A stretch of 64,000 bases of DNA from Marinobacter sediminum (GTDB lineage: Bacteria > Pseudomonadota > Gammaproteobacteria > Pseudomonadales > Oleiphilaceae), in the NCBI RefSeq assembly GCF_016820575.1, contig NZ_JAEMQH010000003.1:186001-250000 (forward strand), read 5' to 3'. Shown piece by piece: positions 21,263-30,888 of the stretch. Positions within the stretch are counted from its first letter, which is position 1. Each line of letters opens with the position of its first letter. Under the pieces are notes generated by a model. That model saw only the letters and a list, made by a program, of their open reading frames with translations, was not told where the DNA came from and ran no database searches. The translations under genes and the position numbers were made by a program.

Positions 21263-22633
21263 GTGGCTCTCGCTGCGCGACTGCAACGTTTTCTGGCCCG
21301 CAAGGGCATTCCGTACTCGGAGCTGCCGACGCCGCAGGCGGCCGATCTTGAGTCAGCCGTGATTGCTTCGGGCCAGTCTCGCTCGGATTTTGTTCAGGCA
21401 ACCGTCCTGATTGATGTCGGCGGCGCCTTGCTGGTGGCGCATGGTTTAGACAGCGCTCTGGATCTGGACGCGGTGTTCCAACTGACCGGCCGCCGATTGC
21501 AGCCTCTGACGGCGCGCCAGACCATGCGCCTGTTCGGTGACTGTGATCCGGGATTCGTGCCGCCCATCGGGACGGCCTACGACCTGCCGGTTCTCATCGA
21601 CGACGACGTCGCCCACGCCGAAACGGTCTTGCTCACCGGCGGCACCAACCAGGGTGTGGTCAAGATGGAAGGGTGTGATTTCCGGCTGGCTCTGGCCGGC
21701 GCCCGGACTGGTCACCTGGTAATTCGGGGCCAGGGCAACGGCGACCGTGCTGCACTCAGCCTGGATGAAGTGGCGGATAAGCTCCAGCGACTGTATCGGC
21801 TGCCACCGATGCCCGCTCTGGCATTGCGGATCTTGCGGCTGACGGCGCACAGCGAGGCCACGGCCAAGGAGCTGGCGGAGCTGATTGAACTCGACCCCAG
21901 CCTGACTGCACAAATCATGCGCTATGCCCGTTCTGCGCTGTTCAATTATCCCGGCCAGATTCACTCCGTGCAGGAGGCGGTAACCCGGGTTCTGGGCTTC
22001 GACCGTGTTGCTCACATTGCCATGGGGATCGCTTCGGTGCGGGCCTTCGATGTCCCCCGCAAGGGGCCACTGGGGATGGATAACTTCTGGCGCCACGCCC
22101 TCTATAGTGCGTTCGTTTGCCAGAGTCTCGCGGTGCATTGTCGCGCCGATAAGGCTCTGGCGTATCTGTGCGGCCTGCTGCACAACTTCGGTCTGCTGTT
22201 GATCGGCCACCTGTTTCCAGCCGAATTTGAAGAGCTCAATGTCCTGCACGCGGATAATCCCGAGGCCAGCATGCATTCCCTGGAGCAGCAGGTGTTTGGC
22301 CACGCCCGAGAGGAGCAGATCCTTGCCGTGGGTCATGGTGCTATTGGTGGCATTCTGCACAAGCTCTGGCAATTGCCGGATGCCGTGGTCAAGACCGCCG
22401 CCATGCATCAGCATCCGGGCTATCACGGCGATCACGAAACCTACGTACTGATGGTGCAGCTATCGAATGCGCTGCTGAAGCCGCGGGGCATCGGTGACGA
22501 GTTCAATCCAGACGATGTTCCCGTTCTGCTGGAAGGCCTGGGGCTGGCGCCCGATACCGTCGCTGATCTGGAAGCTGAGATCGATCGTGTGGCTCCAGAT
22601 CTGGACGCACTGGCCAACTCCCTGTCATCCTGA
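21263..22633 (+). CDS. YbaK/ProX-like domain fused to HDOD domain
   Basis: Residues 1-150 resemble the YbaK/prolyl-tRNA editing domain (GDCDPGFVPPIG, VLIDDD), and residues about 170-380 are an HDOD domain (LPPMPALALRIL, IELDPSLTAQIMRYA, AVTRVLGFDRVAHIA). Active YbaK/ProX proteins have a lysine in a vfKtL segment; here the aligned stretch is DFVQATVL, with Gln in place of Lys. The editing domain may therefore be a ligand sensor rather than an enzyme. HDOD proteins usually act in signalling without catalysis. The gene lies between ppc and adk. Confidence 0.85.
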   Translation: MALAARLQRFLARKGIPYSELPTPQAADLESAVIASGQSRSDFVQATVLIDVGGALLVAHGLDSALDLDAVFQLTGRRLQPLTARQTMRLFGDCDPGFVPPIGTAYDLPVLIDDDVAHAETVLLTGGTNQGVVKMEGCDFRLALAGARTGHLVIRGQGNGDRAALSLDEVADKLQRLYRLPPMPALALRILRLTAHSEATAKELAELIELDPSLTAQIMRYARSALFNYPGQIHSVQEAVTRVLGFDRVAHIAMGIASVRAFDVPRKGPLGMDNFWRHALYSAFVCQSLAVHCRADKALAYLCGLLHNFGLLLIGHLFPAEFEELNVLHADNPEASMHSLEQQVFGHAREEQILAVGHGAIGGILHKLWQLPDAVVKTAAMHQHPGYHGDHETYVLMVQLSNALLKPRGIGDEFNPDDVPVLLEGLGLAPDTVADLEAEIDRVAPDLDALANSLSS

Positions 22634-22714
22634 GCAAGGCTCGGGTTCAGATACCTTATGCCCCTTTTCCGTGCATGATACGGAGGTCGACTTTCTCTAT
22701 AGAGACGGACTTCG

Positions 22715-22720
22715 TATAAT
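22715..22720 (+). promoter_or_regulatory. Possible -10 box for adk
   Basis: A perfect TATAAT lies about 114 bases upstream of the adk ATG in the 200-base gap after the YbaK-HDOD gene. The -35 side is poor (TTTCTC at 17-base spacing), so this is only a candidate promoter. Confidence 0.35.
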
Positions 22721-22812
22721 GCGCTGGCTCCGAGCCTGGCTAATTGCCGCTCGGTGCCGAGAGGTTGTCGCAAAGGCGAGGGTCTTTGCCGCAACTTTTC
22801 CAACGATAATGA

Positions 22813-23487
<675 letters not shown>

Positions 23488-23514
23488 ATCCTCGTTATCC
23501 TGACCTGAGGCTTC

Positions 23515-24222
23515 GTGTCGTCCGTGAAACTGCTGGCACTGGATACATCATCGGAGGGCTGCTCGGCAGCCCTTCTTGTTGATGGCAAGATATCCGAACG
23601 TTTTGAAATAGCCCCCCGGGGCCATACCAAGCTCTTGATGCCCATGGTGAGAGAGTTGTTGGCAGAGGCAAACGTGGCGCCGTCAGAACTCGACACGGTG
23701 GCCTTTGCCTGTGGTCCGGGATCATTCACTGGTATCCGAATTGCCACGGGCGTGGCCCAGGGGTTGGCGTGGGGGCTGGGCGTGCCGGTCGTGCCAGTGT
23801 CGTCCCTGGCCACCGTTGCCGTTGGCGCTATTGAAACCATGGGCGTCAGCGAGCAGGGCGGTGTTGCCGTCGCTTTCGACGCCCGCATGGGCGAGCTGTA
23901 CTGGGGCTGTTTTGTTTGCTGCGACGGACTGCCGGTGCTGCGGGGTGTGGAGCGAGTCTGCGCGCCTTCGCTGGTGTCGCTTGAGGGCGACGCGACAGTA
24001 TGGTCCGGTGCTGGTCGTGGCTGGGCTTTCCAGCAAGACATGCCAGCTGAGGTGGCTGACCGGGTTGTGGCGGCTGATGATACGCTGATTCCGCGTGCAG
24101 CCTGGGTCGCAAAACTGGCCGAACTCGGGTTCCGCAATGGTCAGGCGGTCCCGGCGGAGCAGGCCCAGCCTGCGTACATCCGTAACGAGGTTGCCTGGAA
24201 AAAACTTCCCGGACGAGAGTAA
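23515..24222 (+). CDS. tsaB: tRNA threonylcarbamoyladenosine synthesis protein TsaB
   Basis: TsaB partners TsaD and TsaE in making the t6A modification at A37 of ANN-decoding tRNAs. The 235-residue protein has the ASKHA-fold start LALDTSSEGCSAAL and the conserved GPGSFTGIRI segment. The GTG at 23515 is used here; GTG 23524 is three codons later and also possible. It follows adk by 27 bases. Confidence 0.94.
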   Translation: MSSVKLLALDTSSEGCSAALLVDGKISERFEIAPRGHTKLLMPMVRELLAEANVAPSELDTVAFACGPGSFTGIRIATGVAQGLAWGLGVPVVPVSSLATVAVGAIETMGVSEQGGVAVAFDARMGELYWGCFVCCDGLPVLRGVERVCAPSLVSLEGDATVWSGAGRGWAFQQDMPAEVADRVVAADDTLIPRAAWVAKLAELGFRNGQAVPAEQAQPAYIRNEVAWKKLPGRE

Positions 24223-24337
24223 TCGGGCGCGCTCGGTCGACACGCCGGTTAATAACTGAGCAAACGCTTTTCTTCCAGGGCCGATTCTTCCATACTTTCT
24301 CTTATCTTTTTCGTTATTAGGCCAGCGGTACCGGGTC

Positions 24338-24700
24338 ATGATCGGCAGTATAAATTCAGGCAACAGCTTTACCCCCCAGTCAGGCAATAACAGCCCGATT
24401 CGGGAACGTAGTGATGTCGCCCGTGCGCCGGCAGCCTCCCCGGAAAAAGCGCCGGAAAGCGCCCGCCGGGACCTGGCCGATGCCCGCACCGGTACCTTGA
24501 TTGAACGTGCGCCGGGCGAGAGCCTGGAACGTCGCATTGAGGCTCGCCGAGCCGCCGAAGATACCCGGCTGGAACGTTTCCGGGCCGACGACATGCCATT
24601 GCCAACCGCTCAGGCGCTGTCCACCTTCGCTGTGGTCGCAGCCGCAGGGCAGGAATCGGGTGACGATCTTCCCCTGGCCGGCATTGATATTCTGGTCTGA
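24338..24700 (+). CDS. Hypothetical protein coupled to rsmJ
   Basis: This 120-residue protein is not recognised. It begins MIGSINSGNSFTPQ and is rich in Ala, Arg, Glu and Pro. The middle (about 25-85) is strongly charged and probably helical or disordered; the C-terminal third (LSTFAVVAAAGQ) is mildly hydrophobic. There is no signal peptide or clear membrane helix. Its TGA shares one base with the ATG of rsmJ, which supports real translation. Confidence 0.6.
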   Translation: MIGSINSGNSFTPQSGNNSPIRERSDVARAPAASPEKAPESARRDLADARTGTLIERAPGESLERRIEARRAAEDTRLERFRADDMPLPTAQALSTFAVVAAAGQESGDDLPLAGIDILV

Positions 24701-25533
24701 TGACTGACTCCCGCTCGCACAAAACCGCCCCCTCTGAGACTTCCGAGCACCTTGCCGTAGGGCGCAGCCCACTGGGTGATGCCGAGCAGGCGGTTGCCCT
24801 GAGCGAGGCGTTGGCGATCCCGAATCTTGGGGTGGTGCGGCCAAAGGACGTGCGCGGCTACACCCTGCTGCTGTTCCTGGATGATCAGGGGCTCGGCCTG
24901 CAGTTGACCGGCAAGGGTGCGCCTGGGCCGGTGCGAGCCGAGTTTGTCACCGGCAAGATGGGTTATCGCCGTGAACACGGGGGTGGAGCCGGGCAGTTGG
25001 TGGCGAAAGCAGTGGGTCTGCATAAAACCCGCGCCCATCTGCACGTGCTCGATGCGACTGCAGGCCTGGGACAGGATGCGTTTGTGCTGGCCGGTTTGGG
25101 CTGCACAGTGACCCTGTTTGAGCGCAATCCGGTGATTCATGCCTTGCTGGCGGATGGGCTGGCGCGGGCGTCGCTGAATGTCGATTGCGCGCCTATCGTC
25201 GAGCGCATGCATCTGCGCGAGGGCAGCAGCATCGCCTGGTTAGCGTCTGCAGGCCCGGAGTGCGCCGATGTTGTTTACCTGGATCCGATGTTCCCGCACC
25301 GGGACAAATCGGCCCTGGTGAAGAAAGAAATGCAGCTGTTCCAGCGAGTGGTTGGCGATGACGACGATTCCGAGGCGCTACTGACGGCGGCTCTGGAGAG
25401 CGCGCGCTACCGCGTTGTGGTCAAGCGCCCGCGCAAGGCCCCGGCCATTGCCGGGCCCGAGCCAACAACCCGGGTGGAGGGCAAAAGCAGTCGCTATGAT
25501 GTCTACTCCATCAAGGCACTGCCTGACCGCTAG
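24700..25533 (+). CDS. rsmJ: 16S rRNA (guanine-1516-N2)-methyltransferase
   Basis: RsmJ methylates G1516 of 16S rRNA. The 277-residue protein carries the SAM-binding motif LDATAGLGQDAFVLAGLG and the catalytic segment YLDPMFPHRDKSALVKKEM typical of RsmJ. The N-terminal 20 residues are less conserved and Ser/Thr-rich. It is coupled by a one-base overlap to the orphan gene before it and converges with plsB. Confidence 0.93.
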   Translation: MTDSRSHKTAPSETSEHLAVGRSPLGDAEQAVALSEALAIPNLGVVRPKDVRGYTLLLFLDDQGLGLQLTGKGAPGPVRAEFVTGKMGYRREHGGGAGQLVAKAVGLHKTRAHLHVLDATAGLGQDAFVLAGLGCTVTLFERNPVIHALLADGLARASLNVDCAPIVERMHLREGSSIAWLASAGPECADVVYLDPMFPHRDKSALVKKEMQLFQRVVGDDDDSEALLTAALESARYRVVVKRPRKAPAIAGPEPTTRVEGKSSRYDVYSIKALPDR

Positions 25534-25550
25534 GGCGCCTTAGGCTTTAT

Positions 25551-25575
25551 CTTTAAAAGGGCGCTTTAAGCGCCC
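25551..25575 (-). terminator. Terminator of plsB
   Basis: GGGCGC (25559-25564) and GCGCCC (25570-25575) pair around TTTAA; read on the minus strand the hairpin is followed by TTTTAAAG. It overlaps the plsB stop codon at 25566-25568. It may also slow plus-strand transcription from rsmJ, though no T-run follows on that side. Confidence 0.6.
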
Positions 25576-28034
25576 AGCATAGTGACTTGCTGTATGGCCT
25601 GGCGCTTTTCGACGCTCAACACCAGGCGAGCATCTTCCGCCACTTCATCCAGCCCCTCACCATAGCAAATCAGCCCGTTCTCCTCGGTGGTGATCACACC
25701 ATTCTTCTGCAGATTGGCAATGAAGTTGCGGAACAGACTCTTGTCGAAGAATTCCGGCGCATTCAGGCCAAACAGAATCGACATGCGTTCGGCCAGCAAA
25801 GTGCTCTGTTCTTCGAGCTCGGCGGCGCTGAGTTTGCCCGAGCCGTATTTGCGCAGGATGCCAAGAGCGATGTGATAGCGCTCGAGCGTTTGAATGATGA
25901 AGCGTGACAGTACCCGCAGCCGCAGCATCGCTTCCGTGCCTTCCTCGGGGCGGCCAATGCGGTCGTCATCCAGTTCTTCCAGCAGACCCTGCTCAATCAG
26001 CACATTGATCCAGTCGTTGATAACCTGCTCGGCTTCGTCTGCCTGATACTTCAGGAACAGCTCCGACTGCAGATAGGGGTAGGCTACGCTTGCCAGGAAC
26101 ACCACGCGCTCCCGGCGCAGGGTGTCCTTGTTCTCAAACAGGCTGGCGATCAGCGATGGCAGTGCAAACAAGTGCTGGATATTGTTGCGGTAGTAGGTCA
26201 TGAGGATGGCGTTGCTGCCCTCAAGGGCAATGATGTCACCCAGTTTCTGCGGTTGCCGTGCCACCAGCCCCATGTTCTCACAGTAGGCGACCCAGTCCTT
26301 ACCGCTGCCTTCCGGTAGGGTCACTGTTTCTGCGTACGGATAGGCCTTGAGCAGTCCGGCGTACTGGTCCATCAGGCGGATCAGCTGGTGCTCATCCATG
26401 GCGAGGCGATCGGTGCCCAGCAGCACGGTCGCGGTAATGCCGATCGGGTTCACGGCCACCGAGGCGTTGATGTTGGAGGCCACCTGCAGCGCCAGCTCAT
26501 CGACCGCCTGGTTCAGCCAGGGTGGACGATACTCGGCGTCGTAGGCTTCGTCACGCCAGCTTTCGTGAACGTTATCCAGTACATCGGCCAAGGGAATGGC
26601 CTCGCCAAAGTTCACCGCGACACGGCCGAAGGAGTTGCTGAGTTTGCGCACGGTCTTGGCCAGTGCAAACACGCTTTCTTTCTGCTTTTTCTTGCCCCGC
26701 AGCTCACCCAGGTAGGACCGTCCTTCCATTACTTTTTCGTAGCCGATATAGACCGGAACAAACACGATTGGTTTGCGGTGATCACGCAGGAAGCTCCGGA
26801 CAGTCATCGACAGCATGCCCGGGCGTGGCTGCAACATGCGACCGGTGCGGCTGCGGCCGCCTTCCACGAAGTACTCCACGGAGTAGCCGCGGGAGAACAT
26901 CACGTGCATGTATTCGTTGAACACGGTGGCGTAGAGCGGGTTGTCCTTGAAGCTGCGACGCATGAAGAAGGCGCCACCACGACGCAGAATAGGGCCAACA
27001 AGGGGCATGTTCAGATTGATGCCGGCGGCGATGTGCGGCGGCATCAGGCCGTTCTTGTAGAGCACGTAGGAGAGCAGCAGGTAATCGATGTGGGAGCGGT
27101 GGCAGGGCACGTAGACCACAGCGTTCTCCTGGGCGACTTCCTTCACCACCTTGATGTTGTTGACGGCAATGCCGTTGTAAATCCGGTTCCAGAGCCAGGC
27201 CAGTACCACTTCCAGGATACGGATGGTGACAACGGACATGCTGGCAGCGATTTCATCGGCGTACTTCCAGGCCCTGGCGCGCACTTTTTCCGGCGGGATT
27301 TCGTCTCGTGCCGCGGTTTCCCGGATGGCTTCCTTGACCGCCTGGGTCCGTACCAGCCCGCCAACCAGTGTGCGCCGGTGTGACAGGTCGGGCCCGAGCA
27401 CGGCCTGGCGCACCCGCCGGAAGTGAGTGCGCAGGATGCGTGCGAGTTTGCGTTTGGCCCGTTCCTCCGAGTGGCGGTATTCGTCGACCACCAGTTTCAG
27501 GGACAGTGGCTGGTTGAACTGCACGTAGGTGTTGCGGCCATGGACCATGATGATCAGTAGCTTCTGGAGCCGGCCCGCCACCGACCAGGTGTCGGACAGC
27601 AGCAGCTTCACCAGTGATTTTTCCTTGTCCGGTGAGCGACCCCAGAACATGGATACCGGCACAATCTGAACATCCTGCTCGGTGTGTTCCACGCCATAGT
27701 GAATCAGGGCTTCGAATTCATTGGTCGGTACCGGTGTCTGGCGCCGACGAAACAGCCCTCCGGTGCGCCTGTACAGGAAGAAGAACGAGTGGGAAGGGCC
27801 ATTCTTGACCGGCAGGGCCTCGGTGGCCCCGGGCAGGCCGGCGCGGATCACTTCCTGTTCCAACACCAGTCGGCTCGACAGCGAGCTGTATTGCAGCACG
27901 TAGCAAACCGGCTTGTCGGGGTCGATCCCCAGAGCTTCCAGGGTGTTGCCGCTAACGTCGGTCCTGACCCACAGAAAGAGTATCTTGCGGAAAATGGTCA
28001 GGATCAGGCTGCGAATGCCCTGGTAAAGTCGCAT
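25566..28034 (-). CDS. plsB: Glycerol-3-phosphate 1-O-acyltransferase
   Basis: PlsB transfers an acyl chain to sn-glycerol 3-phosphate, the first step of phospholipid synthesis, at the inner membrane. The 822-residue length fits the PlsB family. The acyltransferase blocks are intact: HRSHIDYLLL (HX4D), GGAFFMRRSF, FVEGGRSRTGRM and VPVYIGYEKVMEG. It runs opposite to its neighbours, facing nudC head-to-head across 141 bases. Confidence 0.97.
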   Translation of the reverse strand: MRLYQGIRSLILTIFRKILFLWVRTDVSGNTLEALGIDPDKPVCYVLQYSSLSSRLVLEQEVIRAGLPGATEALPVKNGPSHSFFFLYRRTGGLFRRRQTPVPTNEFEALIHYGVEHTEQDVQIVPVSMFWGRSPDKEKSLVKLLLSDTWSVAGRLQKLLIIMVHGRNTYVQFNQPLSLKLVVDEYRHSEERAKRKLARILRTHFRRVRQAVLGPDLSHRRTLVGGLVRTQAVKEAIRETAARDEIPPEKVRARAWKYADEIAASMSVVTIRILEVVLAWLWNRIYNGIAVNNIKVVKEVAQENAVVYVPCHRSHIDYLLLSYVLYKNGLMPPHIAAGINLNMPLVGPILRRGGAFFMRRSFKDNPLYATVFNEYMHVMFSRGYSVEYFVEGGRSRTGRMLQPRPGMLSMTVRSFLRDHRKPIVFVPVYIGYEKVMEGRSYLGELRGKKKQKESVFALAKTVRKLSNSFGRVAVNFGEAIPLADVLDNVHESWRDEAYDAEYRPPWLNQAVDELALQVASNINASVAVNPIGITATVLLGTDRLAMDEHQLIRLMDQYAGLLKAYPYAETVTLPEGSGKDWVAYCENMGLVARQPQKLGDIIALEGSNAILMTYYRNNIQHLFALPSLIASLFENKDTLRRERVVFLASVAYPYLQSELFLKYQADEAEQVINDWINVLIEQGLLEELDDDRIGRPEEGTEAMLRLRVLSRFIIQTLERYHIALGILRKYGSGKLSAAELEEQSTLLAERMSILFGLNAPEFFDKSLFRNFIANLQKNGVITTEENGLICYGEGLDEVAEDARLVLSVEKRQAIQQVTMLGA

Positions 28035-28175
28035 AAAGTGTTGCTCCGGTGAATCAGACAGTCGCCAAGTTTACTTGGTTGCGTTCGGTGCGGAAAGCCG
28101 TTGATCTTACTTGCCTTGTTGCCCAGTGTGGTACATTTCAGCTTGGTCCATTCCTCAGGCAGGTGAAAACAGACA

Positions 28176-29003
28176 ATGGCGAGCTCAAATTCAGACTGGT
28201 CCCCGGGTTGGACCACGAATGCGCCGCGTCCTGGAGACCGGATTCTGGCCATTTCAGGATCAGACATCCTCAAGCCTGAGCAGGGCTGGTTGCTGGCCGT
28301 GGATGACGCCAGGCTCGGAGGCCGGGCCAGCGTAGCGGTTTCGGTAGGAACCCTGGACGGCGTGCCGGTATACGTGACCGAGCTCGAAGGCGCGGGCGAG
28401 GCAGGACTGGAGTCAGTGAGCCTTCGGGACGCCCTGCTGACGATGGAGCAAGCACCGGCAGAGCTGTTGAGTACCGGGTTTCAGGTTTGGCAGTGGTGGC
28501 GTGACCATCGCTTTTGCGGCCGGTGCGGCTTGGAAACCGGCTTTCATCCCCGTGAGCGCGCCAAGTGGTGTGAGCCCTGTGGCATTCCCTGGTACCCGAG
28601 ACTGGCCCCCTGCGTGATTGTGGTGATCAGGCGGGACGACAGGTTGCTACTGGCCAAGAACGCACGTGCGCGGCACCATTTCTACAGTCTGATTGCGGGC
28701 TTCGTCGAGCCAGGCGAAAGTCTGGAAGGCGCGGTTGCCCGCGAGGTCAAGGAAGAAACCGGCCTGGATGTGGCTAATGTCCGCTATCAGTCGTCTCAGC
28801 CCTGGCCGTTTCCGCACCAGCTGATGGTGGGATTCTTCGCCGACTATGCCGGCGGCGAACTGATACTGCAGGAAGATGAGTTGGCGCATGCCGACTGGTT
28901 TCTGCCCGGAGATACCCCGCCGGTGCCGCCGCAAACCACCATTGCTGGGCGCTTGATCCGCGCCATGGAAAGCGAGATTACCCGGGGAGGCATAGCTCTT
29001 TGA
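28176..29003 (+). CDS. nudC: NAD(H) pyrophosphatase / RNA decapping hydrolase NudC
   Basis: NudC hydrolyses NADH and removes NAD caps from RNA 5' ends. The 275-residue protein has a zinc ribbon (CGRCG and CEPCG), the Nudix box GFVEPGESLEG...REVKEETGL, and the NudC-specific motif SQPWPFP. Its TGA overlaps the TTG start of murI by three bases. Confidence 0.95.
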   Translation: MASSNSDWSPGWTTNAPRPGDRILAISGSDILKPEQGWLLAVDDARLGGRASVAVSVGTLDGVPVYVTELEGAGEAGLESVSLRDALLTMEQAPAELLSTGFQVWQWWRDHRFCGRCGLETGFHPRERAKWCEPCGIPWYPRLAPCVIVVIRRDDRLLLAKNARARHHFYSLIAGFVEPGESLEGAVAREVKEETGLDVANVRYQSSQPWPFPHQLMVGFFADYAGGELILQEDELAHADWFLPGDTPPVPPQTTIAGRLIRAMESEITRGGIAL

Positions 29004-29860
29004 CTACGGTTTCCAAAGCCCGCGTCCTGGTTTTTGATTCCGGGGTTGGTGGCCTCAGTGTCGCCGCCTGTGTGCGCCAGCATCTTCCGGGCACGGAACT
29101 GCTTTATCTGGCTGACAACGCCGGATTTCCCTACGGCGACCAGCCTGAATCCGTGGTCGTCGAGCGCTGTTGCCGGCTGATAGGCAAGGCGATCGAGCAG
29201 TACTCCACGGACGTCATTGTGGTTGCCTGTAACACTGCCAGTACCGTTGTTCTGCCTCATCTCCGGGCCATGACCGCAACGCCAGTGGTCGGTGTAGTGC
29301 CCGCCATTAAGCCGGCGGCCGCCAAAACCGAAAACCGCCGTATCGGAGTGCTGGCTACGCCGGCAACTGTTCGACGGCCGTATCTGGATCAGCTGGTGTC
29401 AGAATTCGCCAGCCACTGTCAGGTGGAGCGTATTGGCCATCCCGAGTTGGTTCGCTGGGTGGAGGAGTCGGTCAGCGGTGTCGAGGTGTCGCGAGCCGCG
29501 TTGGCGTCGGCGGTGGCCGGCTTCCGCGAGGCTGGAGTGGATACCGTGGTGCTGGGGTGTACTCACTATCCCTTGCTGCTGAGCGCCCTTAGGGAGGTTC
29601 TGCCTGAGGTTCGGTTCTGGGTTGATTCGGGTGAGGCCATTGCCCGCCGTGTCAGCCACCTGTTGGCAGAAAATGGCAAGCACGGCAGCGCGGCCAATGC
29701 GGGGGCTTTCAGTGGCTCGCCAGTGCGTGCGGCGCTCTTTTCCGGGCCTGCTCCGACCGGTCTGGCCAACTTCATGAACGGCCTGAACCTGAGTCCTCAG
29801 ACGGTGCTCGATAACTGGCCCGAGTGCAACGAGCGGGTCAGATCAAACGCGTCAGTTTGA
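29000..29860 (+). CDS. murI: Glutamate racemase
   Basis: MurI supplies D-glutamate for peptidoglycan. The 286-residue enzyme has both catalytic cysteine motifs, VACNTAST and LGCTHYPLL, and the N-terminal FDSGVGGLSV. The start is a TTG overlapping the nudC stop. Its last 23 bases overlap the 3' end of the convergent DUF2156 gene. Confidence 0.95.
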   Translation: MTTVSKARVLVFDSGVGGLSVAACVRQHLPGTELLYLADNAGFPYGDQPESVVVERCCRLIGKAIEQYSTDVIVVACNTASTVVLPHLRAMTATPVVGVVPAIKPAAAKTENRRIGVLATPATVRRPYLDQLVSEFASHCQVERIGHPELVRWVEESVSGVEVSRAALASAVAGFREAGVDTVVLGCTHYPLLLSALREVLPEVRFWVDSGEAIARRVSHLLAENGKHGSAANAGAFSGSPVRAALFSGPAPTGLANFMNGLNLSPQTVLDNWPECNERVRSNASV

Positions 29861-30845
29861 ACATCGCCAGGAATTCCAGGGCCGGAATCGCGCGCCGGTG
29901 ACAGCAGTAGGTCTTAAAGCTCTCACCCCGGAACCGTGATTTGGTGAATTCCAGCCCCTTGAAGTTGTACAGAAACGTACCTTTGTCATAGACCAGATGC
30001 AGGAGGCGTTTCAGCAGTCGACTTTCCTGATGCTCGGTGGCCGCATCGAGTGACAAGGGGATCAGCCCCAGATCCAGAAAAGGAACGCCCTCAGCTTTGA
30101 ACACTTCCATGGCATGCGCCATCAAGGTGTAGAAAATGCCCTGGCGGAAATCGGCGTTGGCGCGGGAAATATTGGGCACGTAACTGATGATTTCGTTGTT
30201 CTGGTAAATCGGATCAAAGTAGATGAATCCCACCGCCTTGCCGTCCTGGTAGGCATAGAAGTGACGCTCGTTCTCCCGATACGCCATCTCCATGGGCCGG
30301 ATCAGAAACCGGATTTCATTGCTCTTGCACTTGCGGGTGCGAATCCAGGCCTCGGAGATTTCCCGGGTGTGATCGTCGCTGAATCGCTCTTTCACCGTGA
30401 TGTTGTTTTTTTTGGCCTGGTTCAGGGCGGTACGCAGGATCTGTTTCTTCTTGCCGGACAGGGACCAGGTCGCAAGATCGATACGGGATTCGCTGCCAAA
30501 CTGGGTGCCGTACAGCCCAAACCGAAGGTGCAGAACATCGACCACCGGCTTGGACACCTGGATATAGCTGGCGTTCGGGAAGCGTTTGTGAAAGTGCTCA
30601 AGAATGACGGCAAAGTGCTCCGGGGCACAGACCGGGTCAGACAGCACAAAGGTGCCACCCCATTTGCGCATGTAGGCGATGTAGCCGACGCCGGGCACGT
30701 CGAAGTATTGCATGCCGGGCTGCAGGGTGGAGAAGGATTGGGAGTGAACCCCGTGCTTTTGCAGGTAACCCACCCGCTCGGTGAAGGTGAACGTGTTGTC
30801 CGCCAGTTCACGCAGTCCGTCCAGTGCCAGGATCTGATCCGACAT
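29838..30845 (-). CDS. DUF2156 protein (MprF-like C-terminal domain, soluble)
   Basis: The 335-residue protein looks like a stand-alone DUF2156 domain, the GNAT-like catalytic half of aminoacyl-phosphatidylglycerol synthases (MprF). Supporting segments are YIAYMRKWGGTFVLSDPVCA, an internal basic stretch SGKKKQILRTALNQAKKN, and FLDLGLIPLS. There are no transmembrane helices, so the flippase half of MprF is absent. It is transcribed after a methyltransferase 43 bases upstream. An aminoacyl or acyl transfer to a lipid is plausible, but the substrate cannot be told from sequence. Confidence 0.8.
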   Translation of the reverse strand: MSDQILALDGLRELADNTFTFTERVGYLQKHGVHSQSFSTLQPGMQYFDVPGVGYIAYMRKWGGTFVLSDPVCAPEHFAVILEHFHKRFPNASYIQVSKPVVDVLHLRFGLYGTQFGSESRIDLATWSLSGKKKQILRTALNQAKKNNITVKERFSDDHTREISEAWIRTRKCKSNEIRFLIRPMEMAYRENERHFYAYQDGKAVGFIYFDPIYQNNEIISYVPNISRANADFRQGIFYTLMAHAMEVFKAEGVPFLDLGLIPLSLDAATEHQESRLLKRLLHLVYDKGTFLYNFKGLEFTKSRFRGESFKTYCCHRRAIPALEFLAMFKLTRLI

Positions 30846-30888
30846 GTCATTGCTCCCCGTGAGTTGAGATGATGGAAGACCGGATCAA

